From NCBI RefSeq assembly GCF_943734655.1, contig NC_071353.1, positions 143,202,043-143,266,042 of the forward strand: a stretch of DNA of 64,000 nt. Direction: 5' to 3'. The DNA is from Sabethes cyaneus (taxonomy: Eukaryota > Arthropoda > Insecta > Diptera > Culicidae). Position 1 is the stretch's first letter; the number at the start of each line of letters is the position of its first letter. Below are positions 10,381 to 20,524 of the stretch, piece by piece. Under the pieces are notes generated by a model. It saw only the letters and a program-made list of their open reading frames with translations, was not told the origin of the DNA and made no database searches. A program made the translations under genes and the position numbers.

Positions 10381-11726
10381 GAAAATAAAATTCCCTGACT
10401 TTTCCAGGTTTTCCAGGTATATTTCAAAAAAATTCAGACGCAAAATATCTCGTTAATTTCCCTTTTTAAAGTGTTCATTTGGCTTAATTGGTTGTTTACT
10501 CTTAAATTACTATTTTCTAATAAGTTCGTTTTTCCTTTTCATCTTTTAATGCAAAATTTCTATGTGTAAAATTAAAACTAATTCGAACTTAATTAACGCA
10601 CATCGAAATTAAAGAATTGAGCTAAATAAAAATTGCAAGATGTCTTTTCGGAAAAATGAAAGTAGTCTACTGGTTTATCCAATTGCCAAAAGGTGGTGGG
10701 ATAAGCCGTTTTGTCTATTTGATCACATATAATGAATAGGTAAATCCGTTTCAAACATTTAACTATGCAAAACAATAAATATAGAAGTTGTTGTTGAAGA
10801 AGTTGATTAGAAGAAACTTTCTGACCCTAAGCCCGATTTGTCTGAGCAGCTATTTTGATTTGTTGGGAAAATTTACGGAAATAATTGTTCGTCAGGAATT
10901 TAAAAACTTTTGATGACAAATGACATAACGATGAATCGAGCAACGCAGCATCGTTGCATTATTTGCTTTTATTCGACCTAGGTACTTGCAGCCAACTTTT
11001 GATATTCAGGAAAATTTCGGGTTTGCGACTCTATCGACTCTCTGCTCGCAGTGCTGGGTGGTCTCCGGCTGCCTGACTTCAAAACCGAGGTTTTGGACAG
11101 ACGGCGGAGCCACACGGCCTAGCTAATTGGTAAGCCTAATGAGTTATTTTAATTATTTTTTTCGTTTTAGCTTATGAAGCATCTACTGCTATATAGTAAA
11201 AACTTTGGCCAAAACGAGTTTTAATATTGCACATGGATACCAGAATGAAAAATTAAATTAACTATTAGAAGCACTTATGGAACCTCAAAGGACGCTACTT
11301 TATTTCATACGAAGGACTGCTGGTGAGATTGTTCTATTTTTACCACATTTCATCTTAATATCATATTAATAACAGTATTATTATTGAAATCATAAATGTG
11401 GAAGGCTGGATGATGGAGTGGATTGCCAACCTGAATCCTTAAGGTCTGAAGCAAATGTGGTACTTCTCAATTTAAAACAAACAAATCATCACGTGGGTTA
11501 AAGTTGGTACAGCGAAATTGATTATTACATGGAAGAATCCACTTGCTGGAAGGCGACTCTTATATCCCCGGAATACGCACAAGTGCCTCTGCTTGTGTGT
11601 CCGCCCAATCCCGTTTGGCCCTTCTGTAACAGCATTAGTGTGAAATTCATTTGATAACCAAATTTGGATCTACTGTAATTCTACCCACATACATTGGCAA
11701 GTCCTTGAAATGATGATGGCTTTCCC

Positions 11727-11762
<36 letters not shown>

Positions 11763-12605
11763 TCGACTCTCTGCTCGCAGTCTAGTCTAGTTTCAAAGAT
11801 ATGACTGATTTGTTGTCAGAATGTTGAGGCTGAGATGGTCTTTCATTCGAATATGCTTAAAGCGTGGGTTTTCACTAGTGTTCGACATAAGAATAAAAAT
11901 TAAATTCCGGGTTCTGACTCGTTCAGGTTGAATATCGTAGCTAATTTTTACAGACTGATCTTGGTACAGTTTGATTAGTCCTCGTTCCAATTACAGTCCG
12001 ATCTCGGTCCGTAAGTTTGGAATTATCTAGAGGCAAAATTTGCTTGTTTTAAATGCTGTTTTTTTCTAAATATAAATGAATATTTGTTCTCCAAGCATCG
12101 AAGAGTGTTTTAACAATCTTGCTGAATTGGCCGCAGTGAAAACAGAAAAAGGATTCTTCCATCAAAGTATGCGGTTTGCGTGTCAACATCCACCAATCTA
12201 GTATGAACTTTTTATGTACATCTGTACAAAAGAAGCAAATTTCTATACACAACTTTTGATCTAAATATTCCATTAATATCGAGGAATCCAAAAAATATTA
12301 ATAATAATCAATTAGATTGTTAGCCCTTCGCTTTAAACCCAAAACCGATCAAATCGATCCAACCGTTGATTTGTACACAGCAGAGTAGCAGAATGCAAGT
12401 CAAAATAACATGTCATATTCTATTTGATTTGGGCACACGCAATGACCTTAAATAAAAAGGTGCCGGATACTTGAAGGCGATGCCATAACTTTTCCGGTAT
12501 ATTTTCTTCCCATGCCAAAAATCCCTGACTTCAAATGAAATTCCCTGACATTCCCTGACTTTTCCAGGTTGAAACGAATTTCCCTGACATTTCCAGTCTT
12601 TCCCC
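10381..12605. mobile_element. Non-autonomous DNA transposon (copy 2 of the 7.1-8.5 kb family), interrupted
   Basis: Collinear with 7108-8490: it begins AAAATAAAATTCCCTGAC, shares the interior (for example GCAAAATTTCTATGTGTAAA and AACCGATCAAATCGATCC), and ends with the same TTCCCTGAC/TTTCCAG repeats. Both outer termini with the GGTGTCG inverted repeat are missing or mutated, so it looks immobile. A 708-bp retro-insertion occupies 11053-11760. Confidence 0.75.
11053..11760 (+). mobile_element. Retroposon insertion with (CTA)n tail and 21-bp target duplication
   Basis: The insert is flanked by an exact 21-bp duplication (11032-11052 and 11761-11781). Joining the flanks restores the uninterrupted sequence seen in the paralogous element near 7735-7760, which proves insertion. 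The right end is a (CTA)n/(TAC)n run at 11727-11760, as expected for a non-LTR retrotransposon 3' tail or SINE. No reverse transcriptase motif or clear pol III box was found, so it is either a 5'-truncated LINE 3' end or a SINE-like element. Confidence 0.8.
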
Positions 12606-13134
12606 TTTATTCCCAAAATTTTCATTACTTTCCCTTAGCGTCCCTCAATCAAACGTGGAACCATCGTTTCAAAAAATATTAATATTAGTGCCTGGCCGCA
12701 TTTCAAGGCCAAAGACTAAAAAACTTTCTCAATGTTACTTAGGCCCTTTTGTAAAGTTACGCGAGAATTCTCAGGTAATGTTAAATCTTGCCACAGAAAA
12801 TTTTATTGTTTAATCGGGTTAATTCCACTGCACATTGAAATTATTTAATAATGAAAATTGAAATAATACATCATTTGAGAGCCCTGTTCTTCTTCTTTAC
12901 AGAACCATGCCATTTGTTAGTTATTTCATTGCAAATTTGTGAAATATCACATGGTGTAGATCTCTAGGTTTGTTAGAAATTCAACTTTTTTTAAACCATC
13001 GGACCCCTTAGTGAACGAGGGATCCACTGTGTCGAAGTATTAAACGTGTAATTCTCATTTTTAAATCATTTTTATCCAATTAAGTACTAAAGTTCCAATA
13101 TTTGAAGATCTTGTATCAGTAGTGGTCATGTTTC
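12606..13134. other. Unassigned AT-rich DNA
   Basis: No gene, clear repeat or promoter recognised. ACCATCGGACCCCTTAGTG near 13000 has no partner that I could find in the window. Confidence 0.35.
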
Positions 13135-13290
13135 AACAAGAATTGTTCATAAGTAAAAGAAAAACTACAAGGTATACAGCCCTAAGGGTTGTATGAAAGG
13201 GTGACGTAGGACTATATCAGATCATCAGATCAAAGACTAATGTGAACTGAATTTCTGGCATATGTATGTTTATACGAATCTGTGAGTGCC
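13135..13290. repeat. Dispersed repeat, inverted partner at 33312-33465
   Basis: The stretch CTACAAGGTATACAGCCC through CATATGTATGTTTATACG is an inverted match to 33312-33465. Each partner lies next to an array of the ~143-bp Helitron-type unit, so it is probably part of one subfamily of that element. It contains the half-palindrome GACGTAGGACTATATC. Confidence 0.6.
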
Positions 13291-13765
13291 ATTTGTATGG
13301 GATCCCCCTTCTTAAAGAAAGCAAAGGTTCTAATCCACCATAGAAAAAATACCCCCCCCCCTGTTAAGAGACGGATGGGTCTCATTATACCATACAAAAA
13401 ATTCCTGCCTTCTAAAACCCCCACATGCCAAATATGGTTTTGCTTGATTAGTTCTAGAGTTATGAGGAGATTTGTATTTCATTTGTATGGGAGCCCCCCT
13501 TCTTAGAAGAAGAAGGGGTCTCAGTACACCATAGAAAAACACCTTACCTTCAGAAACCCCCACAAGCCAATTTTGGTTCCTTTTGCTCGAATAGTTCTCG
13601 CGAGTTATGAGGAAATTTGAATATTATTTGTATGCCCCCCCCCCCCAAAAGAGGGGAGGGGTCTCAATTTACCATAAAGATAATTCTTACCTTCTGAAAC
13701 CCCTACATTTCAAATTTGGTTCAAGTTGCTTGATTAGTTCTAGTTCTTTTGTCGACGTTTCGCCA
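13291..13765 (-). repeat. Array of ~143-bp Helitron-associated units (minus orientation)
   Basis: About three units, each with TTCATTTGTATGGGAGCCCC, a G/C homopolymer step, CTCAATTCACCATAG-like text, CCACATGCCAAAT and TTGCTTGATTAGTTC followed by GAGTTATGAGGAAATTTG. Spacing between equivalent points is 141-144 bp. The same unit forms the core of elements at 20.5-23.4, 31.4-32.8 and 60.7-61.8 kb. Short frames across it are not genes. Confidence 0.75.
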
Positions 13766-14655
13766 TGTTTAATTTTGTGCTTTTTGGTCACTTATTTGTC
13801 ATACTTTCGTGGTTTGATTTACCACCACGGATTTTTTTTTCTTTTCTTGTATATGACTCTATACGCGGCTTCGACACAGACTCTTTTTTGAATAGGGAGT
13901 GTCTGCTGTGAAAATTATTAATTGGATTAACTGGAAAATCGGAGACCAAAAATATATTGCGTTGGCAGATGGGAATGTCTATCGATTGCCGGTCGTAGTG
14001 TGATACCTCTACACCACCGTCACACCCTTCTATTAGGTAGTCTAATATCTAGTTTCGTTCCCCTCATGCTAATGCTCGATCATATGTTGGAAATACATGG
14101 TCAATTTTCACCAGGGACTCAAGCAAGGTATCCAGATCTCGCTGGCCTATCAGTTGAGTCGTCGGAGACAGTTACTGCCTGTAGCACTTACGGAAACTAG
14201 AAGTTCTTTGGAAGTACGGAAGAGCTCAACGTACATACAGTAAGTTCAGCTGCAACAGCAGTAGTGAAGATAGCAGTGTCTGGAGCGACAGGCGAAACAG
14301 ACGTTAGTACTGTCAGGCAGTCCCGCAACAAGTGTTTCATGGCTGGCTTAACGGCTGCCTCCCATAGCCCGCCAAAGTTTGCTGTTCATGGAGGGATGAA
14401 AGGCCAGACAGTTTGAAGGTTGTACAAACGTATCGGAGTACATTTTGGCTGGAGCTCGGTTGCGGATTGGAGACTTGGTGTATCAAGGGACTACAGTATC
14501 TTATCTTGTACACGGGGAACGGGCGATTTTTTTTGTTTGGGAGGGACTTCGATATCTTTCCCGAGTAGCACAATTTTGAAAATTCTAGTTGCAATAATTT
14601 ATTTATGACCGAAGTTAGTCATATAACAGTTGTCATAACCACGGATGTCACGATC
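13766..14655. other. Unassigned DNA
   Basis: Frames of 60-94 aa on both strands lack recognisable domains. No repeat partner was noticed in the window. Confidence 0.35.
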
Positions 14656-14659
14656 GCTT

Positions 14660-15020
14660 TGACTCAATTCTGTTTCACTTGACAGTACCAGCTCAGCCAG
14701 ACAGAATTTGAAAAAGTTACGTATGGAGCATTTATAGATCTAGTTATTGTCTACAATATTGCTGAATGAAGCTAAGCCGTATCTCTTGTATTAATGGTGT
14801 TATCCGGCTGTTAACCCGTCGATAACCAAATGAACGTTCACTTGGCTACCAACGGGCTAGCAGCCTTTTAGTGCCGTTGATACAAAATACATAGCCAAAG
14901 TTTATTCAGCAATATTGTACATAAGAAATAGTTTTCCAAATAGCTCCTATATATCTTTTTCAAATTTTGCTTGGTTGAGACGGGACTGTCGAATGAATCG
15001 AAATTGAGTCAAACTGAGTC
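14660..15020. mobile_element. Fold-back element, ~150-bp diverged arms
   Basis: The left arm (TTTGAAAAAGTTACGTATGG ... ACAATATTGCTGAATGAAGC) pairs with the right arm read in reverse (TTTGAAAAAGATATATAGG ... ACAATATTGCTGAATAAAC). The outer words GACTCAATT and ATTGAGTC also pair. A diverged single arm recurs at 18830-18960. No target duplication was resolved. Confidence 0.65.
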
Positions 15021-15284
15021 AACTTGGTGATACATCGGTCAACTGATGCATCCAGTAGAGTTCTAGCTGATTCTGACCGAACGTACTTAGCAGTACTTGC
15101 AGTATTTGAATCATACTTCAAAGTCTCCGAAAATTTCAATATGTTGCCACACTCAACAACATTTTTTTATGCGCCAGTTTCTAAGCAATTCCAAAAGAAG
15201 TACAAATTCCAAAAGCTCCTGGAATTATCTGCAGTTCTTGATAACCCTCATCACAAGGATAATCTTCAAGTCGTTTGTCAGAAA

Positions 15285-15400
15285 AAATTTTTCCCTCTCG
15301 TTAGAACACAACGCTGTGCCGTTGATGTAGATGAAAATAGCAACGGACCCAGGTTACTGCCCTGTGGTAGACCGCGAGTTACCATTACCATAATTAGCAG
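15285..15400 (-). pseudogene. Reverse transcriptase fragment (Jockey/CR1-like)
   Basis: On the minus strand the text reads RGLPQGSNLGPLLF, the conserved reverse transcriptase block before the catalytic YADD box, then after a one-base shift IYINGTAL. Only about 35 codons are recognisable and the frame is broken, so it is retrotransposon debris. The longer + strand frame over it (15024-15419) is a shadow. Confidence 0.65.
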
Positions 15401-16251
15401 CTACAGGTGCTTACGGTAATGTTCACAAGAAAAAAGTTGTTATATTTCCCTTATTTTACACCTAAAATAAACTGTATAGAAAATCAATCGAAACCATTTG
15501 TGAAACAGTCAGCCCTTCGGAGCCGCGCTCTGCAGTTTCGTTTGGCACTCTCTTGTTCCGAAGAAATCAATTAATTCCCGAAAAAATCATTCCCATTCAT
15601 ACCGTTTTTGGGGCTTCGCTTCGGATGCAACGCTGCGGTACCACCCGAAACCATCTATCTAGCGTTTTTCAGCTCGTGCGCCCATCAGCCCGCTGTTTGT
15701 TTGACCATTTTCCAGCTATAAATCATGAGTTTAATTTACACTCTATTTACATATCGTATTGTATTGTCAATTGGGCGGAGGAAGAAGAAACTGCCATGAC
15801 CGGGACTCGGGACTCGGGATTCGTTCGCCACTGCCCGGCATTCCCGGGTTTCCGTTTGCGAAACCAGCCAGCAGCAAACCCCCCGGGGGTGCCCTATCCG
15901 GGCAGCAGCGAATCCTTACAGCCAGGCAGTGGACACTCCAGACTGCTCGATGCGCTGTCCAATTCAATATCGTCGTTTCGATTTTTAGTCGATTCTACAC
16001 ATTCGACGCCCGCCCGCTCGGGAAGCTCGGGAAAGGATGAACCGGTCCACCGACCGGTCGCAGCAGCCGATTGAGCAAGGCTAAGCTTCTAGTTTTCACT
16101 TCCTCCGTGTTTCCGCCAGCTAGGTCCTTCCCAACCTCGAACAATATTTGAATGGCGAATATTAATCCTTTTTCGCTTGTTCACCAGTTCCTTGGTGTGA
16201 TGATGGGCTGGGCGCGCCCAGCTAGACTAGGGAACGCTCCAGTTCACTTGT
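15401..16251. other. Upstream region of the lipase gene
   Basis: GC content rises from about 15500 towards the lipase start. Open frames here (173 aa from 15553, + strand) have no recognisable domain and no splice link into the lipase frame. An in-frame TAG at 16228 lies 24 bases before the lipase ATG. No convincing TATA box precedes it; CTCCAGTTCACT at about 16237 could be an initiator with a very short leader, or the 5' UTR may be spliced from further upstream. Confidence 0.4.
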
Positions 16252-17514
16252 ATGACAGGATTAATATCGTACTATTTTTTTTGCTTCGTTTTTTTTCTGC
16301 TTTCATTCATGTGGTACATGACGACGGCTTTCGGTCGGTCGGTTGCAGCTTCCCCAACGCTGGATGAGGATGAATTGTTAGCTAATCGGGTGGGCATAGT
16401 GGTGGGAGCCGTCGGAAATACACTGTCACAGCTCTTCTTCGGCACCGATGAGGTTCGGTCCGAGGTGACCTTCTGGTGTTCGAAACCGTGAGTTTTGCTG
16501 ATTTTTACTTGTGCTTTTTGAAATTTAACTTCTTTTATTCAATTCTAGCGATCATCTGCCGTATCAGCAAGTGTTCGTTAACGATCCGTATGTTCACGAT
16601 AAAATAGACGTTACGAAGGCGATTCTTATCCTAACCCATGGTTGGACGGATAACGTTAACCGCACCTGGGTGCGGGAGATTGTGGTTGATTACATCGACA
16701 ACGTCGGAGGAAACATCTGCGCGGTGGACTGGAGCTATCTGGCACTGGTGGAGTACAACCTGGCGGCTCGTAATACCGGCAAAGTGGGACGGTACCTGGC
16801 GAAATTCATCAAATTTCTCCTCTCGGAAGGACTTACCGTCGATCAGGTGACGCTGGTAGGCCACAGCATGGGAGCTCACATTTCCGGCATCGCCGGAGCA
16901 GCACTGGACGGGAAGGTGCCAATGATTGTGGCACTGGATCCGGCGGGACCATCCTTCACGAAGCCCTTCCTGGTGTCCGCTCAGAAGCGGTTGGACAAGA
17001 CTGACGCCCGGTTCGTGCAGGCGATTCACACCGACAAAAACATCATCGGAACGGCGACAAATGTCGGCCATCAGGATTTTTACACCAACAACGGGGCTAG
17101 CCCACAGCCGGGCTGTGAGTTCCCGTTGGTCAACAACGATACCACGAAAGCTTATCGTAAGTCTGTTATCCTTAAAACTTAAACTACATTTGATTAATTC
17201 CCATTCGGTTTTGTAGTTCAATTCATCTGCAGTCACTTTAAGGCAGTGGAATATTTTCGGGCTTCCTTAAACCGGAACAACATCTTTATGGGCACCAATT
17301 GCCACTCGTACTTCTTCTACCGTCGGGGTGAATGTGCCAACAACACACGGGACGACTTTGGACTCTACAACAGGTACGTTAAACCCCGAAACCCAAAAGA
17401 AGCCCTATTAAGTTAAAATATTTCTTCGACAGCAAACGAGCCCTCGGACCGCTGTTCATCTCGATAGACAAAACCGTTTACCCGTACGCCAAATCCGTAT
17501 CTCGAAATACATGA
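16252..17514 (+). CDS. Secreted lipase, pancreatic lipase family, phospholipase A1-like
   Basis: Four exons, 16252-16487, 16549-17156, 17217-17373 and 17433-17514, joined by GT-AG introns of 61, 60 and 59 bp, give one open frame of 360 aa. The start is the first ATG after an in-frame TAG at 16228. Residues 4-22 are strongly hydrophobic (signal peptide; cleavage perhaps near residue 26 or 33), so the enzyme should be secreted. The alpha/beta-hydrolase core shows LTHGWTDN (oxyanion region, His109-Gly110), GHSMG with nucleophile Ser185, LDPAGP with Asp209 and CSHF with His288. The 24-residue Ser-Asp spacing is typical of the family. The Asp-His interval is 79 residues, shorter than in true pancreatic lipases, and the segment after GCEF is brief, which suggests a short lid and phospholipase A1-like rather than triacylglycerol specificity (inference). 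There is no C-terminal PLAT domain, as usual for insect members. Expected role: release of fatty acids from phospho- or galactolipids in gut or other secretions. The gene appears intact. Confidence 0.92.
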
Positions 17515-18354
17515 AATTACGCTGCATAGAATTGTTTTAGCCAAGAACCTAGCTAGCAGAACTTCCTCCTCACTTACTCAGTCGTGAATTCCGTTGGGGG
17601 TGAAGACGACTTGCACGTCGGAGAACGTCCCGACCGGCCGACTGGCCGGCCGGCGATGATTTATTAATGGAGAAAATTACTTCCTGCTCGGGGGCTTTAG
17701 TGGACTCGTCCGTCGGTCCCAGCCGAGCCGACTAAAGCTCTTCTGCTGCTTTTTGGATTGCGGACGCTTTCCTTCTGCCAGCCAGCTAGCCAGCCAGCCA
17801 GCCAACGCCAGCATAGCAGCAGTGGGAAAATTGGAGCGGAAGTGTGTTATCACGGTCTATTATCGTGTTTGGGTGATGTAAGTGGTGTGTTTCGCATCAC
17901 AACGCAACGCAAGCCTCCAGGGAGACACAATCCCCGGTACCGAGGGAGTGACTTGTGAAGTGCCTATAATTAATTCGGACCGCGCGGCACGGAAGATTAA
18001 TGTGCCCTGGCTGGCTGGTACAATCGATGGTACTCTTTGCTCGGGCCATAGTTTTATGGTGATTTTCTTTCTATCGTTTCGGAAAATTAGTTATTATTTC
18101 ATTGGTTCAGTCAATATTCTTCTACGGTGAAAGCAATAAATCACTGCTGCCGGGCAGGCCAGGCCAGACACGACCCTGCTGCAGGTCTCCTCGACATTGT
18201 TTTCACCGGTTTTCCGATCGAGATCGGAGCGAGCGAGCGTGCGAGTGTCTCGGGCGGGGGTATCTTGCTTCCCAGGTGTGTCTCCTCCTGGTCCCGGTCT
18301 GAGAAAGAAGCGAAAGAAAGTCACGGAGGGGGAACAATAAATCTTGTGCACTAC
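17515..18354. other. Spacer between lipase stop and downstream promoter candidate
   Basis: GC-rich in parts, with CCGGCCGACTGGCCGGCCGG (palindromic) near 17635 and (CCAG)n near 17780. Several 66-118 aa frames on both strands overlap one another and have no recognisable domain. No AATAAA close to the lipase stop was seen, so the lipase poly(A) site is unassigned. Confidence 0.4.
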
Positions 18355-18468
18355 TATAAATAATAACCAGTTTATAACCGAAGTTAGTTCGAGCTCTGCG
18401 GTAAGGCGTGGGAGTAGATTGAATTCGGTTCGTCGAAGTTGTGGGTGCATCCCAGCACAGTCGGCATG
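18355..18468 (+). promoter_or_regulatory. Candidate core promoter and first exon ending ATG|GTAAGT
   Basis: TATAAATA (18355-18362) is followed 31 bases later by an initiator-like TTAGTT centred on A18386, the spacing expected for an arthropod TATA promoter. An 80-base leader follows with no upstream ATG, then GGCATGGTAAGT at 18463-18474: the ATG (18466-18468) is directly followed by a consensus splice donor. Genes whose first coding exon holds only the initiator Met exist in insects, for example alpha-tubulin and some muscle genes. The acceptor and following exons were not found, so the gene's identity is unknown. The putative intron would start at 18469 and run rightwards into repeat-rich DNA. 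Confidence 0.5.
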
Positions 18469-18829
18469 GTAAGTTCTGGAAGGTGGTTAAAATGGATGGA
18501 ATCTGTGAGAATTGCTAATTGCTTGAATGAGTAACAACATACTAATCAAAAACGGTAGCGCTCTGCTCAGAGATAATTTCATATATTTGAGAGCCTGACT
18601 ACATATCCTTGATTGAAAGCCCTCAACAGATTCTAGTACACTGAACTCAGCTCACAAATTCTGAATAACTTCCACATTCTTTAGAACAACACACAAAATC
18701 TATACAGTCTCGTATTAATTTCTACACATTTCAATTATATCCTTTGTCACGGAGAATGAACGTGAGTGAGCACAATTAACAAATAAAGTAGAATAAACGG
18801 AAAAACTTAACGTTTTTTCCGTAGCACGA
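18469..18829. other. Unassigned AT-rich DNA (possible intron start)
   Basis: If the 18466 ATG exon is real this is intronic. No exon-like frame or repeat partner is seen in this stretch. Confidence 0.35.
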
Positions 18830-18965
18830 TTTGCTCATTTTTTCGCCTCAGTAGAGCAGAATTTGAGAAAGTTATGTATGGGATACTTGTAGAGTTAGTT
18901 ATTATTCACAATATTGCAGATTGGGACATTGCTTTATCTTTTGTATTTGCGGTGCAATTCCGTTG
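18830..18965. repeat. Diverged arm of the 14.66-15.02 kb fold-back family
   Basis: AGAATTTGAGAAAGTTATG, TTAGTTATTATTCACAATATT and CTTTATCTTTTGTATTTGCG align in order with 14700-14810. Only one arm is evident. Confidence 0.5.
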
Positions 18966-19289
18966 GTAGGAAATTGAGTTTGAGATTTTTTATCGACACA
19001 GTTAAAACTTCTACTTAACTGGAATACAATTTCATTATTGGAATACCTATTATTTTTTAATTTAATTTTTTTTGGTCTTCATCTGACCTTTATTGGTCTA
19101 CATGAGGTATAGTATGGGAGGAGAAAAGCTCATTTGAGGTGGTCCCAACAAGACCTTCCTCAAATGTGCATAAAACCTCGCCATCTTTTAAAGTGCGTTT
19201 CCTTACATTTAATACCTAAAATTATAACATAGCATTACATTATTATTGCATTACATTGTCTTTTTTTATAAATTAACATGAAAAGACAA

Positions 19290-20350
19290 ACTACAATAAA
19301 CCACCCTCTAATAGTCTACGACAGTATACGGATGAAGTCTCATTGAAACTAAACAAATCAGTATATTAGTTAAACTAACGGGCCATTGCTGAGACTGTTG
19401 AGAAGGCAGTATATTGGGTGGTCTGGAATTCCACCTGAAGCACAATTCTTGGTCGTAAATCTCTATAAGGTACGGAGAAATCGGTTTGCCATAGAAAATG
19501 CGGAGCATCGTACAGTGCAGTAATAAGTTTTACGATGAACACAGCTTGCGATACACTTCGACGCAGATATAATGTTTTTATGCCCAACAAACTACAGCGA
19601 TCTTCGTAGGACGGCAAGTTGTGCAGATCATTTCAAGGAAGATTCCGCTGGACGTAACGAACGAATTTGCGATGAACGCTTTCTAGCCTATTGATCCATA
19701 TTGCCTGATACGGGCACCAAACAACACTGGCAAACTCTAGTTTCGAACGGACTAGCGAACAGTATAGAGTTTTAGAGCATAATGGATCATTAAACTCACG
19801 AGCTATTTTGAAAATAAATCCAAGTTGACGGTTCCGGTAATATTGTAATCAAATCGAATTACCTTTTTCGTACGATGGTAACTGATCACACGACATTTTT
19901 CCACGCTCAATAACAATTGGTCGAGAATCAGTGCTGCTTTGTTCACAAACACTGAGAATAACAAGAGACCCAGGATACTACCCTGCGGTACACCTGATTG
20001 ATTCGTAAATGTAGCAGATTGGCAATTTCGAATCCGTACGTAGAGTTGTCTATTAACAAGATATGATTCCAGCCATTTGCAAATCCTCTCAGTACAGACA
20101 AGTGTCTTTAGCTAACCTAGAGGTATTTTGTGGTAGACAGTGTGAAAGGCGGCTTTTAAATCAGTTTATCAACCTGTGCTTCGGAACTTTGGAACGACAT
20201 GAAATCAATAAGGTTTGGTTACACCAAGGTTACAAACGCGAATATCTCACAAAGGCTTCCATCAGAATCCACCAGCATTGTTATGGCGATCAAAGATCTG
20301 TTTTATTCCAGAGGGTACCACAAATATTGACTCCGAGAAAAGTAGAGTAG
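19290..20350 (-). pseudogene. Degenerate Jockey/CR1-type retrotransposon, RT to C-terminus
   Basis: Reading the minus strand from about 20240 downwards, blocks of a non-LTR reverse transcriptase appear in order: DLKAAF-like text near 20150, ICKWLESYLVNRQLYVRI, NQSGVPQGSILG with LLFSVFVN near 19960-20000, then a jump past the YADD region to FDYNITG, then SKTLYCSLVRSKLEF, VVWCPYQAIWINRLESV and RKFVRYVQRNLP, and finally RRSVSQAVFIVKLI near 19560. Several stops and frame changes occur and the catalytic YADD block is deleted, so it cannot be active. The short + strand frame at 20063 is a shadow. It belongs to the same broad clade as the fragments at 15.3 and 33.5 kb. Confidence 0.8.
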
Positions 20351-20524
20351 ATGACAAATTTGGATAAAACTGCTAAAACAGACGCGTGCTATAAATAAAA
20401 GCGAAGCCTTGGGCTTAAACGTCTTCCTAAGACTTGATCCTTCATTATCGACAGACTTAGCAGCTGTTACCCAAGCAGCACACTTTTGGCACTTTTAGTT
20501 GAAGAAACTTATATATTACTGAAA

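Noticed and set aside
15553..16074. 173-aa plus-strand frame upstream of the lipase
   Set aside because: No known domain, another overlapping frame of similar length, and no plausible splice into the lipase frame.
16631..17236. 201-aa frame on the strand opposite the lipase
   Set aside because: Shadow of the lipase coding sequence; the sense strand carries the catalytic motifs and splice sites.
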